A DNA stretch of 64,000 nucleotides from Pontibacter cellulosilyticus (GTDB lineage Bacteria; Bacteroidota; Bacteroidia; Cytophagales; Hymenobacteraceae), in NCBI RefSeq assembly GCF_014306105.1, contig NZ_JACRVF010000006.1, positions 1 to 64,000 on the forward strand, read 5' to 3'. The number at the start of each line of letters is the position of its first letter. Within the stretch, counting starts at the first letter, position 1. Under the pieces are notes generated by a model. It was not told the origin of the DNA and did not search any database. It saw nothing but the letters and a program-made list of their open reading frames with translations. Of this stretch, positions 52,599-60,613 are shown piece by piece. Position numbers and translations under genes: made by a program.

Positions 52599-54197
52599 TT
52601 ACTCTTCGTCTTTATCCAGTATTTCTTCTGGCTCTACTAAAGTAGTACGTAATTCAATCTCATCACCCCGATCGTCCATTACTTTAAAGTCTGTAATACC
52701 CAGTGATGTATCTTTTATCAGCTTTACCCACTTAAAGTACTTAAAGAACCATTTCGTTTGCTTTGATATCATACCTTTGGTATAATAATCGTATACAAAC
52801 GGGTGCAGGTAAATTGTAAGCCCTTTGTGGTTGTGGCTGGTCAGCAGGTCGTCTACCGCTGCTTCAATTTCGTCTGTAACCAGAATACTGGCTGTTATTT
52901 TACCGGTACCGTTGCACGTAGGGCAAACCTCTCCGGTAACAATATTTTGCTCTGGCCTTACACGCTGACGCGTAATTTGCATCAGGCCGAATTTAGAGAT
53001 CGGAAGAACTGTGGATTTAGATCGGTCTCGTTTAAGTTCTTCTTTTACAACCTCATATACTTTCTGGCGGTTTTCCGGCGACTTCATATCAATAAAGTCC
53101 ACTACTATGATACCACCTATATCCCGGAGGCGAAGCTGGCGTGCCACTTCTTTGGCAGCCATCATGTTCACATTCAGCGCTGTAGCCTCCTGATCGGTTT
53201 CGGTATTAGATTTATTCCCACTATTCACATCGATTACGTGCAATGCCTCGGTGTGCTCAATTACCAGGTATCCGCCTCCTGGTATCGTCACTGTTTTACC
53301 GAATGCAGCTTTTAGCTGTTTCTCGATGTGGAAGTGTTCGTAGGTTTTGGTTTTACCGGTATACTGCTTCAGGATCTTTAACTTATCCGGTGCAATACTG
53401 CCGATGTATGTTTTGATCTCGTCATAAAGCTGACTATCGTCAACCACTATGTTATCAAAACTCTCGTTTAACAAATCCCTCAAAATGGAAGAAGAACGGT
53501 TCAGTTCCCCAATAACCTTATCACAAGGTTTGGCTGTTTTCAACGCCTTAAAGCCCTCTTCCCAGTTAGCGAGCATGTTGCGCAGGTCTCTGTCGAGCTC
53601 TGCCACCTCGCGGCCTTCTGCCACGGTTCTGATGATCACACCAAAGTTCTCCGGCTTGATCGACGTGATCAAACGCTTTAAACGGGTGCGTTCTTCTTTA
53701 CTGACAATTTTCTTGGATACGCTTACCGTATTTGAGAACGGCACCAGCACCAAGAAACGGCCTGCTAAGGATAACTCGCAGGAAAGTCTTGGCCCTTTAG
53801 TTGAGATAGGTTCTTTTACAATCTGTACTAACAGCTGCTGTCCTTTTTTAAGTACATCAGCTATTTTGCCCAGTTTATCTATCTCGGGCTCAAATTTTAT
53901 CTGGTTTAGCTTAGGCGTTGCGTTCTTCTGAGTCTGAGCTGCTTTTAGATACTTGTTAAGCGTTTTGATATTGGCACCCAGATCATGGTAATGCAGGAAA
54001 GCATCTTTCTGGTACCCGATATCAATAAAAGCAGCATTTAGGCCTGGCATTACTTTTTTTACAGTGCCCAGAAAAATATCACCAACGATGTAATTTGTGT
54101 CCTTACGTTCGAAGTGATACTCTACTAGTCTCTTATCCTGTAAAAGCGCAATACGCTCTCCATCCTGAGTAGAATTGATAATTAGTTCATTACTCAA
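52599..54197 (-). CDS. rng: ribonuclease E/G family protein
   Basis: A 532-residue RNase G-type endoribonuclease for rRNA and mRNA processing. An S1 domain lies at about 35-125 (IFLGTVKKVMPGLNAAFIDI), the catalytic core around HVIDVNSGNKSNTE with the Mg-binding Asp residues (VDFIDM), and the zinc link CPTCNGTGK at about 418. The start must be TTG (54197-54195), since the conserved N-terminus SNELIINSTQ follows it and no in-frame ATG precedes the S1 domain; an ATG at 54190 is out of frame. It ends the HU-TPR-AURKAIP1-rng series, a common gene order in this phylum. No C-terminal degradosome scaffold is present. Confidence 0.94.
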   Translation of the reverse strand: MSNELIINSTQDGERIALLQDKRLVEYHFERKDTNYIVGDIFLGTVKKVMPGLNAAFIDIGYQKDAFLHYHDLGANIKTLNKYLKAAQTQKNATPKLNQIKFEPEIDKLGKIADVLKKGQQLLVQIVKEPISTKGPRLSCELSLAGRFLVLVPFSNTVSVSKKIVSKEERTRLKRLITSIKPENFGVIIRTVAEGREVAELDRDLRNMLANWEEGFKALKTAKPCDKVIGELNRSSSILRDLLNESFDNIVVDDSQLYDEIKTYIGSIAPDKLKILKQYTGKTKTYEHFHIEKQLKAAFGKTVTIPGGGYLVIEHTEALHVIDVNSGNKSNTETDQEATALNVNMMAAKEVARQLRLRDIGGIIVVDFIDMKSPENRQKVYEVVKEELKRDRSKSTVLPISKFGLMQITRQRVRPEQNIVTGEVCPTCNGTGKITASILVTDEIEAAVDDLLTSHNHKGLTIYLHPFVYDYYTKGMISKQTKWFFKYFKWVKLIKDTSLGITDFKVMDDRGDEIELRTTLVEPEEILDKDEE

Positions 54198-54279
54198 TTT
54201 CTCTCAAAGATTAGTTGGATGTATAGACCAAAGCCCACTATTGCAGAAGCAATGTGGGCCTCAATTAACGCAGAAGAAA

Positions 54280-54369
54280 TTACTTCTTCTTATGTCTGTT
54301 TTTTCTTAGACGCTTCTTTCTTTTGTGTGTAGCGATCTTATGTCTTTTTCTTTTCTTTCCGCAAGGCAT
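54280..54369 (-). CDS. AURKAIP1/COX24 domain-containing small protein
   Basis: A 29-residue, extremely basic peptide, MPCGKKRKRHKIATHKRKK then RLRKNRHKKK, read directly on the reverse strand (ATG at 54369, TAA at 54282-54280). It matches the Bacteroidota small protein annotated AURKAIP1/COX24, related to mitochondrial ribosomal protein mS38, so it is probably ribosome-bound. It lies 36 nt after the TPR gene and 82 nt before rng, in the conserved order. Confidence 0.92.
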   Translation of the reverse strand: MPCGKKRKRHKIATHKRKKRLRKNRHKKK

Positions 54370-54405
54370 AGTCTTGTACGTTTATGTTTTAAAAAATCTT
54401 TAACT

Positions 54406-55269
54406 CTAGTTCAGTTTAGCCAGTTCTTCATCTACAGAGGTGTTAAGCGCAGGATCATTGCTCATGCCCTTTACCTTGTTAAATAAAGTCTTGGCCTCTT
54501 CTTTCTCGCCTGTGTTGGCCAACGACAAAGCTAAGTAAAATGTACCCTCCACGTGCTCCGGGTTAACGGCCACTAACTGGCGGAAGCGGTCTACTGCTTT
54601 ATCATACTGCCCTGACTGGATAGAAAGTATACCCAGGTTGAACAGCGCCTTCTGGTTGTTAGGATCAGTTGCTATCACCTCACGCAGCAGCGTAATTCCC
54701 TGCATCGGGTTTGAGCTGGCAATATAAGTCATCGCAACGTTTGTCTTCGCATCCAGGTCAGACGGGTTGTTTTTAAGCACCTGCTCATACATGTTACGCG
54801 CCTTTGCGCCTAACTCGCCGGCACGCTGTTGTGTAGCTGCAAATGTAAAAGCCTCATAGTAGGCATCACCGGCTTTCTTATAGCTCTTCTCGCCACCACG
54901 GGCATTTGCAGCTATTTCGTAATAGTAACCAGCGCTGTCATACTTAGAGGCTGCTGCATAAGCAGCTGCCAGCTCAGTTGCCAAACGGTTCTTTGTCTGA
55001 GTATCAGTTGCCTTGTTATACTTGGCGCGTGCCGTGGTTAAAGCCAGCAGTTGCTCTGGCGTAGCCTTTGTATGCACGTCAGCCGCAGCTTCGCCTTCTG
55101 CACCGTGGTTGTGACCATCGTCTTCTGAGTGGCCTTCCGGCACGGCAGCAGTAGTTTCACCTTTAGCCAGGCTCTCTTTGTCGTCGTTAACAACTACTTT
55201 AGGCAAAAAGAACATAGCGGCTACCAACGCGACAGCTATAACAACGATCAGTATTTGGGACCGGGACAT
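54406..55269 (-). CDS. membrane-anchored tetratricopeptide repeat protein
   Basis: A 287-residue protein with one N-terminal membrane helix (about 5-24, ILIVVIAVALVAAMFFLP), a His/Asp/Glu/Gly-rich linker at about 45-62 (HSEDDGHNHGAEGE) that could bind metal, and then five or six TPR-like helix pairs (for example NPSDLDAKTNVAMTYIASS and DPNNQKALFNLGILSIQSG). It should face the periplasm and act as a scaffold. It sits between HU and AURKAIP1/rng, a linkage kept across many Bacteroidota, but no partner is known. Confidence 0.85.
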   Translation of the reverse strand: MSRSQILIVVIAVALVAAMFFLPKVVVNDDKESLAKGETTAAVPEGHSEDDGHNHGAEGEAAADVHTKATPEQLLALTTARAKYNKATDTQTKNRLATELAAAYAAASKYDSAGYYYEIAANARGGEKSYKKAGDAYYEAFTFAATQQRAGELGAKARNMYEQVLKNNPSDLDAKTNVAMTYIASSNPMQGITLLREVIATDPNNQKALFNLGILSIQSGQYDKAVDRFRQLVAVNPEHVEGTFYLALSLANTGEKEEAKTLFNKVKGMSNDPALNTSVDEELAKLN

Positions 55270-55329
55270 TCTTTTTGCCTTAGTAATTATTTAATGATTT
55301 CAAATTTTGCGCAGCAAAGATACAAAAAA

Positions 55330-55635
55330 TTAAGCAGTAGCTAATTCTTTGATTTTTTTGCTGTTTTTGATTTTCTGGATGAAAGTTTTAGACGGCTTAA
55401 AGCTCGGAATAAAGTGCTCATCGATGATGATAGACGTATTTTTAGAAATGTTACGTGCTACTTTCTTCGCGCGCTTCTTGTTCACAAAGCTACCAAAACC
55501 TCTCACGTAGATGTTGTTACCATCAGCCATAGAGTCTTTAACTACTTTGAAAAAAGCCTCAATTGTAGCCTGTACATCCGCCTTATCAATCCCTGTTTTA
55601 TCAGCAATTTCTGATATTACTTCTGCTTTAGTCAC
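55330..55635 (-). CDS. HU family DNA-binding protein
   Basis: A 101-residue histone-like protein, dimeric and DNA-bending. The usual opening TKAEVISEIADKTGI follows a GTG start (55635-55633); no ATG is available, so GTG is real. The DNA-binding arm region reads GFGSFVNKKRAKKVARNISK, with the Pro-containing tip replaced by a slightly different FIPSFKPSKTF. The gene leads the HU-TPR-AURKAIP1-rng series and is divergent from mutY. A CAAAGGTA (reverse TACCTTTG) -7-like box is at 55723-55730. Confidence 0.93.
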   Translation of the reverse strand: MTKAEVISEIADKTGIDKADVQATIEAFFKVVKDSMADGNNIYVRGFGSFVNKKRAKKVARNISKNTSIIIDEHFIPSFKPSKTFIQKIKNSKKIKELATA

Positions 55636-55958
55636 TTTCTTAGATTTTTATAAATTAAATAATAAGATAATTTCCACTGTTTCAAAATCAGTTAGTTACG
55701 CCAACTGACTAAATTCGGGGCACAAAGGTAGTTTTACTTTTCGATAAGTAAAAGCATTCGTGCAAATTATTAAAGGCTGATACTTACCTTTTTAACCCGA
55801 TATTTTGAATTAACGCAATACCCGTGCCACATAACACATAACTAAACACAGCATGCGCTGTTATATTTCGGTGTATCTGCTGATGTGGCCGCGTTCAGAA
55901 CAAATGATTACTTTTACCTGTTCCATCTCAACACCAAAGAAGTCAATTAATTAATAAT
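55636..55958. other. divergent intergenic region, HU/mutY
   Basis: 323 bp with no gene. It must hold the promoters of HU (reverse; -7-like box at 55723-55730) and mutY (forward). A short inverted repeat TCAGTTAGTTACGCCAACTGA at 55688-55708 is a possible operator or leader hairpin of the HU gene. Confidence 0.5.
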
Positions 55959-57050
55959 ATGGCATTTACGCCAAACAAACATTTTGCCCAAGCACTTATT
56001 AAATGGTACCACCAGCACAAACGTACCTTGCCTTGGCGCGAAACAACTAACCCATACTATATCTGGCTCTCCGAAGTCATACTTCAGCAAACAAGGGTAG
56101 CACAAGGGCTGCCATACTACCAGAATTTTGTAGAAAACTATCCAACTGTACAAGACTTAGCAGCGGCACCTCAGGACGAGGTACTGCGCCTTTGGCAAGG
56201 GTTAGGCTACTACTCCCGTGCCCGCAACATGCACCACACAGCACAGTTGGTAGTAGAAAAGTATGGCGGCCAGTTTCCGGGCAAGTATGAAGAACTGCTA
56301 AAATTGAAAGGAGTAGGCAGTTACACTGCCGCAGCCATTGCTTCTTTTGCTTTTAAAGAACAGGTAGCTGTGCTGGATGGAAATGTGTTTCGGGTGCTGT
56401 CACGTGTTTTTGGACTTACAGAGGATATAGCGGCACCAGCATCCCGTAAAGTATTTCAGAAACTTGCCGATGAGTTGGTGCCTGCCGACGAGCCGGATAC
56501 TTTCAACCAGGCTATCATGGAGTTTGGCGCTATACAGTGCACACCAGTCATGCCTGATTGCCTATTTTGCCCTTTGCAGCAAAGCTGCTTTGCGTTTAAC
56601 CATGGCATGGTGCAGGAGCTACCAGTAAAGTCTAAGGCAAAGGCGGCGCGCCCAAGGTTTTTCCACTACATCGTATTGGAGTTTGATGGTGCTTATTACT
56701 TACGCAAGCGCCTGGAGGGAGACATCTGGCAAGGATTGTACGACTTTTACCTGTTTGAGTCGGGGAGTAAAGATCTGGCATATGAGACCTTTATGCAGGA
56801 ACTTTCCGGAGCAGGTATTGAGCTTGATAAAACACAGGCCATATACTCCTTCAAAGACTATAAACATATACTTAGTCATCAAAAAATAACGGCTCGTTTC
56901 TACCATTTTAAACTTAAAAATCGTTTAAAAGAAGAGGTGCTACAGGAAAGCAGGCTGGTACTATACAGCCCGGAAAAAATAGACGAACTTCCGAAGCCTG
57001 TTTTGATCAGCAACTATTTGAAAGATGCAAAGATTTTAGTACATTTATAG
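55959..57050 (+). CDS. mutY: A/G-specific adenine glycosylase
   Basis: A 363-residue base-excision enzyme that removes A opposite 8-oxoG. Hallmarks are LPWRETTNPYYIWLSEVILQ with the catalytic Glu39, the helix-hairpin-helix LKGVGSYTAAAIASF, the catalytic Asp in AVLDGNVFRV, the four-Cys iron-sulphur motif CTPVMPDCLFCPLQQSC, and a C-terminal NUDIX-like 8-oxoG-recognition domain. It opens the forward series mutY-ssb-gldE-gldD, a conserved order in Bacteroidota. Confidence 0.95.
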   Translation: MAFTPNKHFAQALIKWYHQHKRTLPWRETTNPYYIWLSEVILQQTRVAQGLPYYQNFVENYPTVQDLAAAPQDEVLRLWQGLGYYSRARNMHHTAQLVVEKYGGQFPGKYEELLKLKGVGSYTAAAIASFAFKEQVAVLDGNVFRVLSRVFGLTEDIAAPASRKVFQKLADELVPADEPDTFNQAIMEFGAIQCTPVMPDCLFCPLQQSCFAFNHGMVQELPVKSKAKAARPRFFHYIVLEFDGAYYLRKRLEGDIWQGLYDFYLFESGSKDLAYETFMQELSGAGIELDKTQAIYSFKDYKHILSHQKITARFYHFKLKNRLKEEVLQESRLVLYSPEKIDELPKPVLISNYLKDAKILVHL

Positions 57051-57153
57051 ACTGAACTATTATACCTGTATATTTGTAGTTCAGTAAGCCATATTGCCTC
57101 CGGCTTGGTTGCCGGAGTAGCCCAAATAACTTAACTATTAAAGACAAAAAAGC

Positions 57154-57612
57154 ATGGCAAGTGTAAACAAAGTAATCCTTATCGGAAATCTGGGCAAAGA
57201 CCCGGAAGTACGTCATTTAGAAGGCGGCGTGGCTGTGGCCCGTTTCCCTTTGGCAACCTCTGAAACCTTCAAAGACAAAAGCGGCCAACGCCAGGAGAAA
57301 ACCGAGTGGCACAATGTTGTATTGTGGCGCGGTCTTGCTGAAGTAGCCGAGAAGTACCTTAAAAAAGGACAGTCTGTTTTTATCGAAGGAAAAATCAGAA
57401 CCAGCCAGTATCAGGATAAGGAAGGCAACCAGCGCTATAGCACCGAAATTGTAGCCGATAGCATGACCATGTTAGGCGGGCGCGGTGATAGCGGCAACGG
57501 CAGCGGTGATTACCAGCAGTCTGCCTCTTCGTCTGCATCGTCAGGCGGTGGCAACTATGGTGGTGGCGCATCGGCCTCTCAGAACGACGAGCCCGACGAT
57601 CTGCCGTTCTAA
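57154..57612 (+). CDS. ssb: single-stranded DNA-binding protein
   Basis: A 152-residue SSB. The OB-fold covers 1-105 ([39 protein letters not shown]), followed by a Gly/Ser/Gln-rich linker and the acidic partner-binding tip DEPDDLPF. It forms a tetramer. The gene lies 103 nt after mutY; that gap has a TATATTTG -7-like box at 57069-57076 and a 7-bp hairpin at 57098-57117, so ssb probably has its own promoter. Confidence 0.96.
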   Translation: MASVNKVILIGNLGKDPEVRHLEGGVAVARFPLATSETFKDKSGQRQEKTEWHNVVLWRGLAEVAEKYLKKGQSVFIEGKIRTSQYQDKEGNQRYSTEIVADSMTMLGGRGDSGNGSGDYQQSASSSASSGGGNYGGGASASQNDEPDDLPF

Positions 57613-57638
57613 TGTATGTTGGACCTAATTAGGTAATT

Positions 57639-59009
57639 TTGGAAAGTACAGATCCCGGAGACCCCCTGAGTTATAGCTTACTTCAGTTATTCCAGACTTC
57701 GTTTGACCAACTCAGATTTGAATACATAGCAGCAGTTTTTGCTGCTTTCATTCTTTTGCTGCTTTCTGCCCTTGTTTCAGGGGCAGAAGCAGCTTTTTTT
57801 TCTCTATCAGATCAGGAACTTGAAAAGTGCAGAACTAGCCCGGTTCAGTCCGAACGCACCATTCACCGCCTGCTGCAAAACCCCAGAAAGCTTCTTAACA
57901 CCCTGCTAGTTTTCAATAACGGCATCAACGTAAGTATCATTACAATCTTTGCGTATGTTGCCTGGCAACTGTTTGGCACCAGGGCTCTACCTACAGTAAC
58001 GCTGCTGGCCTCTCTGCTGTTTGCTACCTTCTTTATCGTATTTTTTGGAGAGTTGCTGCCTAAAGTATATGTTCAGACGCGCCAGTTGGCTATAGCCCGC
58101 CGCACAGTTCCGCTTATTGGCTACATGCAGGTGGTGGCAAAGCCTTTGTCCTGGGTGATGACCGGCATCAGCAATTACATTGATAAGAATTACATGATCC
58201 GTGGCTACAACCACACGATTGAAGAATTGCACCACAGCCTAGACGTAGCTCTGACAAATGAAGACACCTCACCGGAGGAGCGCAAGATTTTGCGTGGTGT
58301 AGTAAACTTCGGTTCTATTACTGTAAAGCAGATTATGCGGCCCCGCGTAGATGTTGTTGCTTTTAACTCCACCACTAAATTCACAGAATTACTGCCCCAG
58401 ATCATTAAGTGGGGATATTCGCGGGTGCCTGTTTATACTCAAAGCACCGATAAGATAGAAGGTATACTTTACGTTAAAGACCTGCTGCCATACTTAGATC
58501 AAAGTGATGATTTCAACTGGCTGAAATTGATCAGGCCTCCATTTTTTGTACCTGAAAACACACGTATTGCCGACCTGTATCAAGAGTTTAAAGAAAAGCA
58601 TGTGCACATGGCCATTGTGGTAAATGAGTATGGCGTAACTTCCGGCTTGCTAACCCTGGAGGATATAGTTGAAGAGATTGTAGGTGAGATCAATGATGAG
58701 TTCGATGACGACGATGATATTATCTACTCTCAATTAGATGAAAATACCTTTATCTTTGACGGTAAAACATCGCTGCACGATTTCTGTAAGATAGCAGAAT
58801 TGCCTTTCGATGCATTTAACGAAGTGAAAGGCGAAAACGAAACAGTTGCCGGCCTGATGCTGGCGCTTTTCACAAGAATACCGCGTGTAGGCGAAGAAGC
58901 AGCATACGGGCGTTTCCATTTTACAGTGGAGTCGGCTGATGCCAAGCGTGTAAAACGAGTAAAGATCAATGTCAGAAACAAAAGAGAACACTACCATAAA
59001 GCTAGCTAA
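57639..59009 (+). CDS. gldE: gliding motility-associated protein GldE (CNNM/CorC family)
   Basis: A 456-residue membrane protein. A DUF21/CNNM transmembrane domain (about 25-185, [20 protein letters not shown]) precedes paired CBS domains ([15 protein letters not shown] to [17 protein letters not shown]) and a CorC_HlyC C-terminal domain. The fold is that of Mg/Co efflux proteins; in Bacteroidota the ssb-gldE-gldD linkage identifies it as GldE. The start is TTG at 57639 ([14 protein letters not shown] follows); no ATG exists near. It follows ssb by 26 nt and overlaps gldD by about 40 nt. Confidence 0.9.
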   Translation: MESTDPGDPLSYSLLQLFQTSFDQLRFEYIAAVFAAFILLLLSALVSGAEAAFFSLSDQELEKCRTSPVQSERTIHRLLQNPRKLLNTLLVFNNGINVSIITIFAYVAWQLFGTRALPTVTLLASLLFATFFIVFFGELLPKVYVQTRQLAIARRTVPLIGYMQVVAKPLSWVMTGISNYIDKNYMIRGYNHTIEELHHSLDVALTNEDTSPEERKILRGVVNFGSITVKQIMRPRVDVVAFNSTTKFTELLPQIIKWGYSRVPVYTQSTDKIEGILYVKDLLPYLDQSDDFNWLKLIRPPFFVPENTRIADLYQEFKEKHVHMAIVVNEYGVTSGLLTLEDIVEEIVGEINDEFDDDDDIIYSQLDENTFIFDGKTSLHDFCKIAELPFDAFNEVKGENETVAGLMLALFTRIPRVGEEAAYGRFHFTVESADAKRVKRVKINVRNKREHYHKAS

Positions 59010-59589
59010 ACTAAAAGTATTTTTATGGATAGGCTTAACAGCAAGTATGGTAGCCTGTGGTGTGGAGTATACTCCCAAGCCAAAAGGGTATAACCGCATC
59101 GACCTGCCAGCGCAAACATATCAGCAGCTACAGGAGGAGCACCCCTATACTTTCGAATACTCACAGCATGCTAAAATACGCCCCGACTCATCCAGCATTG
59201 CACAACCACACTGGATTAATGTGCTATACCCACGGTTAGGAGCTAACGTGCAGCTTACTTACAAAGACATCAACAACAACGACAAAATGTTGAACGACCT
59301 GATAGAAGATGCGCGTAAGCTAACTGGCAAACACCAAATTAAAGCATACTCTATTGAAGAAACAGAAGTAAGAACACCGTCTGGGGCTGTGGCCTCTATT
59401 TTTGAGCTCGAAGGTGAAGTACCCAGCCAGTTTCAGTTCTACGTTACCGACTCTACCCAGCATTTTCTGAGAGGTGCTTTATACTTCAGAACCGCAACCC
59501 AAAACGACTCACTGGCTCCTGTTATCGAGTTCGTGAAAAAGGACATCATCCATATGCTGAACACACTGAAGTGGACGGGAAAGAAGTAG
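58969..59589 (+). CDS. gldD: gliding motility lipoprotein GldD
   Basis: A 206-residue lipoprotein. The N-terminus starts [20 protein letters not shown], then a hydrophobic core ends at a lipobox with Cys near residue 31 ([20 protein letters not shown]). The mature part has the GldD signatures [29 protein letters not shown] and [20 protein letters not shown]. In Flavobacterium, GldD is needed for gliding and chitin use and belongs to the T9SS motility set. The start lies inside gldE, so translational coupling is likely. Confidence 0.93.
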   Translation: MSETKENTTIKLAKLKVFLWIGLTASMVACGVEYTPKPKGYNRIDLPAQTYQQLQEEHPYTFEYSQHAKIRPDSSSIAQPHWINVLYPRLGANVQLTYKDINNNDKMLNDLIEDARKLTGKHQIKAYSIEETEVRTPSGAVASIFELEGEVPSQFQFYVTDSTQHFLRGALYFRTATQNDSLAPVIEFVKKDIIHMLNTLKWTGKK

Positions 59590-59683
59590 TTAACGGTTGT
59601 TAGATACTTGAGAAGCAAGTATAAAAAGACTTCGCAGCGCACGCAGCTCCTGCGAGTATCTTGTTTCTTAGCAGAAAATAGCC

Positions 59684-59707
59684 GTTGTTGGTGTGTTCAC
59701 CAACAAC
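59684..59707. repeat. perfect 10-bp hairpin
   Basis: GTTGTTGGTG (59684-59693) and its exact complement (59698-59707) enclose a TGTT loop, about 95 bp after gldD. It is followed by TTTAAA, so it could be a first, weaker terminator before the one at 59726-59760. Confidence 0.6.
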
Positions 59708-59725
59708 TTTAAATGTACCAAGTAT

Positions 59726-59766
59726 AAAGCCCCGGCAGCATTTACACCTGTCGGGGCTTTTGTTTT
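59726..59766. terminator. terminator between gldD and lipoprotein gene
   Basis: A 13-bp stem with one G-U pair (59726-59738 with 59748-59760) and a T-rich tail, between convergent genes. Confidence 0.8.
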
Positions 59767-59797
59767 ATAAACCTCAAACCACTAATCTCTAATTCTA

Positions 59798-60451
59798 CTA
59801 ATCACTCCTTTTCCCATAGCATTTATACTCAAACTCCGTCACCAAAGAATCACCTGTATAAACTGAAACATAAGTAGGATAATGATTCAAAACAACCTCA
59901 CTCCCATCTGCCGGTCTTGGGTAGTTATCATCAATAGCAATATATGAAAGTTCTCCATTGTCGTTGATGAAGATTGTAAAGGGAGTATTTGCCAACGAAC
60001 CAAATTCAGCTAAGCTTTCTTTATTCGACCCTAACAGATAACATCGATAGTTCCTATAATCGCCCCATTTACCGGTTGCGCCAACGGCTTGACCTATCAT
60101 TATCAAATAACTATTGCCTTTATACTCTAAGACATAGGCTTCTGTCTCTGTAGTATAATCGTAGAACTCTTCTACCTCAGGCCCTACTTTATACTTGCCT
60201 TGCGTTAACTGCGACCGCTCAACTTTTCTATAATGCGTTTCTTTGCTGGGCTTTAAAAGGTCTATATTCATCAAGCTGTCTAAAACCTCACCAAAACAAT
60301 AGTTGTTGTCTCCAAAATTATAACCCTCATCTCTCTGTAAAGCCACATCTTTGATATTTTGTTTAGCTCTATTGCTTTGACATCCTGAGGAAAATCCTAC
60401 AATAAGAACAAAGGTTAGGAGAATATGGATTTTGATTTTGAAATATACCAT
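59798..60451 (-). CDS. lipoprotein, unknown
   Basis: A 217-residue protein with a type II signal peptide; the lipobox is GFSSGC with Cys24 (MVYFKIKIHILLTFVLIVGF is residues 1-20). The mature domain is beta-rich with many aromatic residues (VEEFYDYTTETEAYVLEYKG) and resembles no family I can name. The base composition is AT-rich compared with the housekeeping genes around it, and it stands alone between gldD and recG, so recent acquisition is possible. Confidence 0.65.
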   Translation of the reverse strand: MVYFKIKIHILLTFVLIVGFSSGCQSNRAKQNIKDVALQRDEGYNFGDNNYCFGEVLDSLMNIDLLKPSKETHYRKVERSQLTQGKYKVGPEVEEFYDYTTETEAYVLEYKGNSYLIMIGQAVGATGKWGDYRNYRCYLLGSNKESLAEFGSLANTPFTIFINDNGELSYIAIDDNYPRPADGSEVVLNHYPTYVSVYTGDSLVTEFEYKCYGKRSD

Positions 60452-60613
60452 CTGCCTTTTTGATTTCTGGAGTTAAGATAATTGTATTTCCCACTTTTGT
60501 CGTTATTTCATTGAAGGCCCAAAGCAAAACCCTCTAACATTTACACCTCTCCAAGCTTTTGCTTATTTTTGTATTTATACTTACACTCGTAACAGCCAAG
60601 TATAGCCAAAGCG

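Noticed and set aside
52803-53315. 170-codon forward frame inside rng
   Set aside because: Antisense to the well-conserved RNase core; Cys/His/Tyr-rich composition typical of a shadow.
59599-59605. GTTAGAT as an integron core near the lone lipoprotein gene
   Set aside because: It matches GTTRRRY, but no RYYYAAC partner or paired arms occur within 150 bp.
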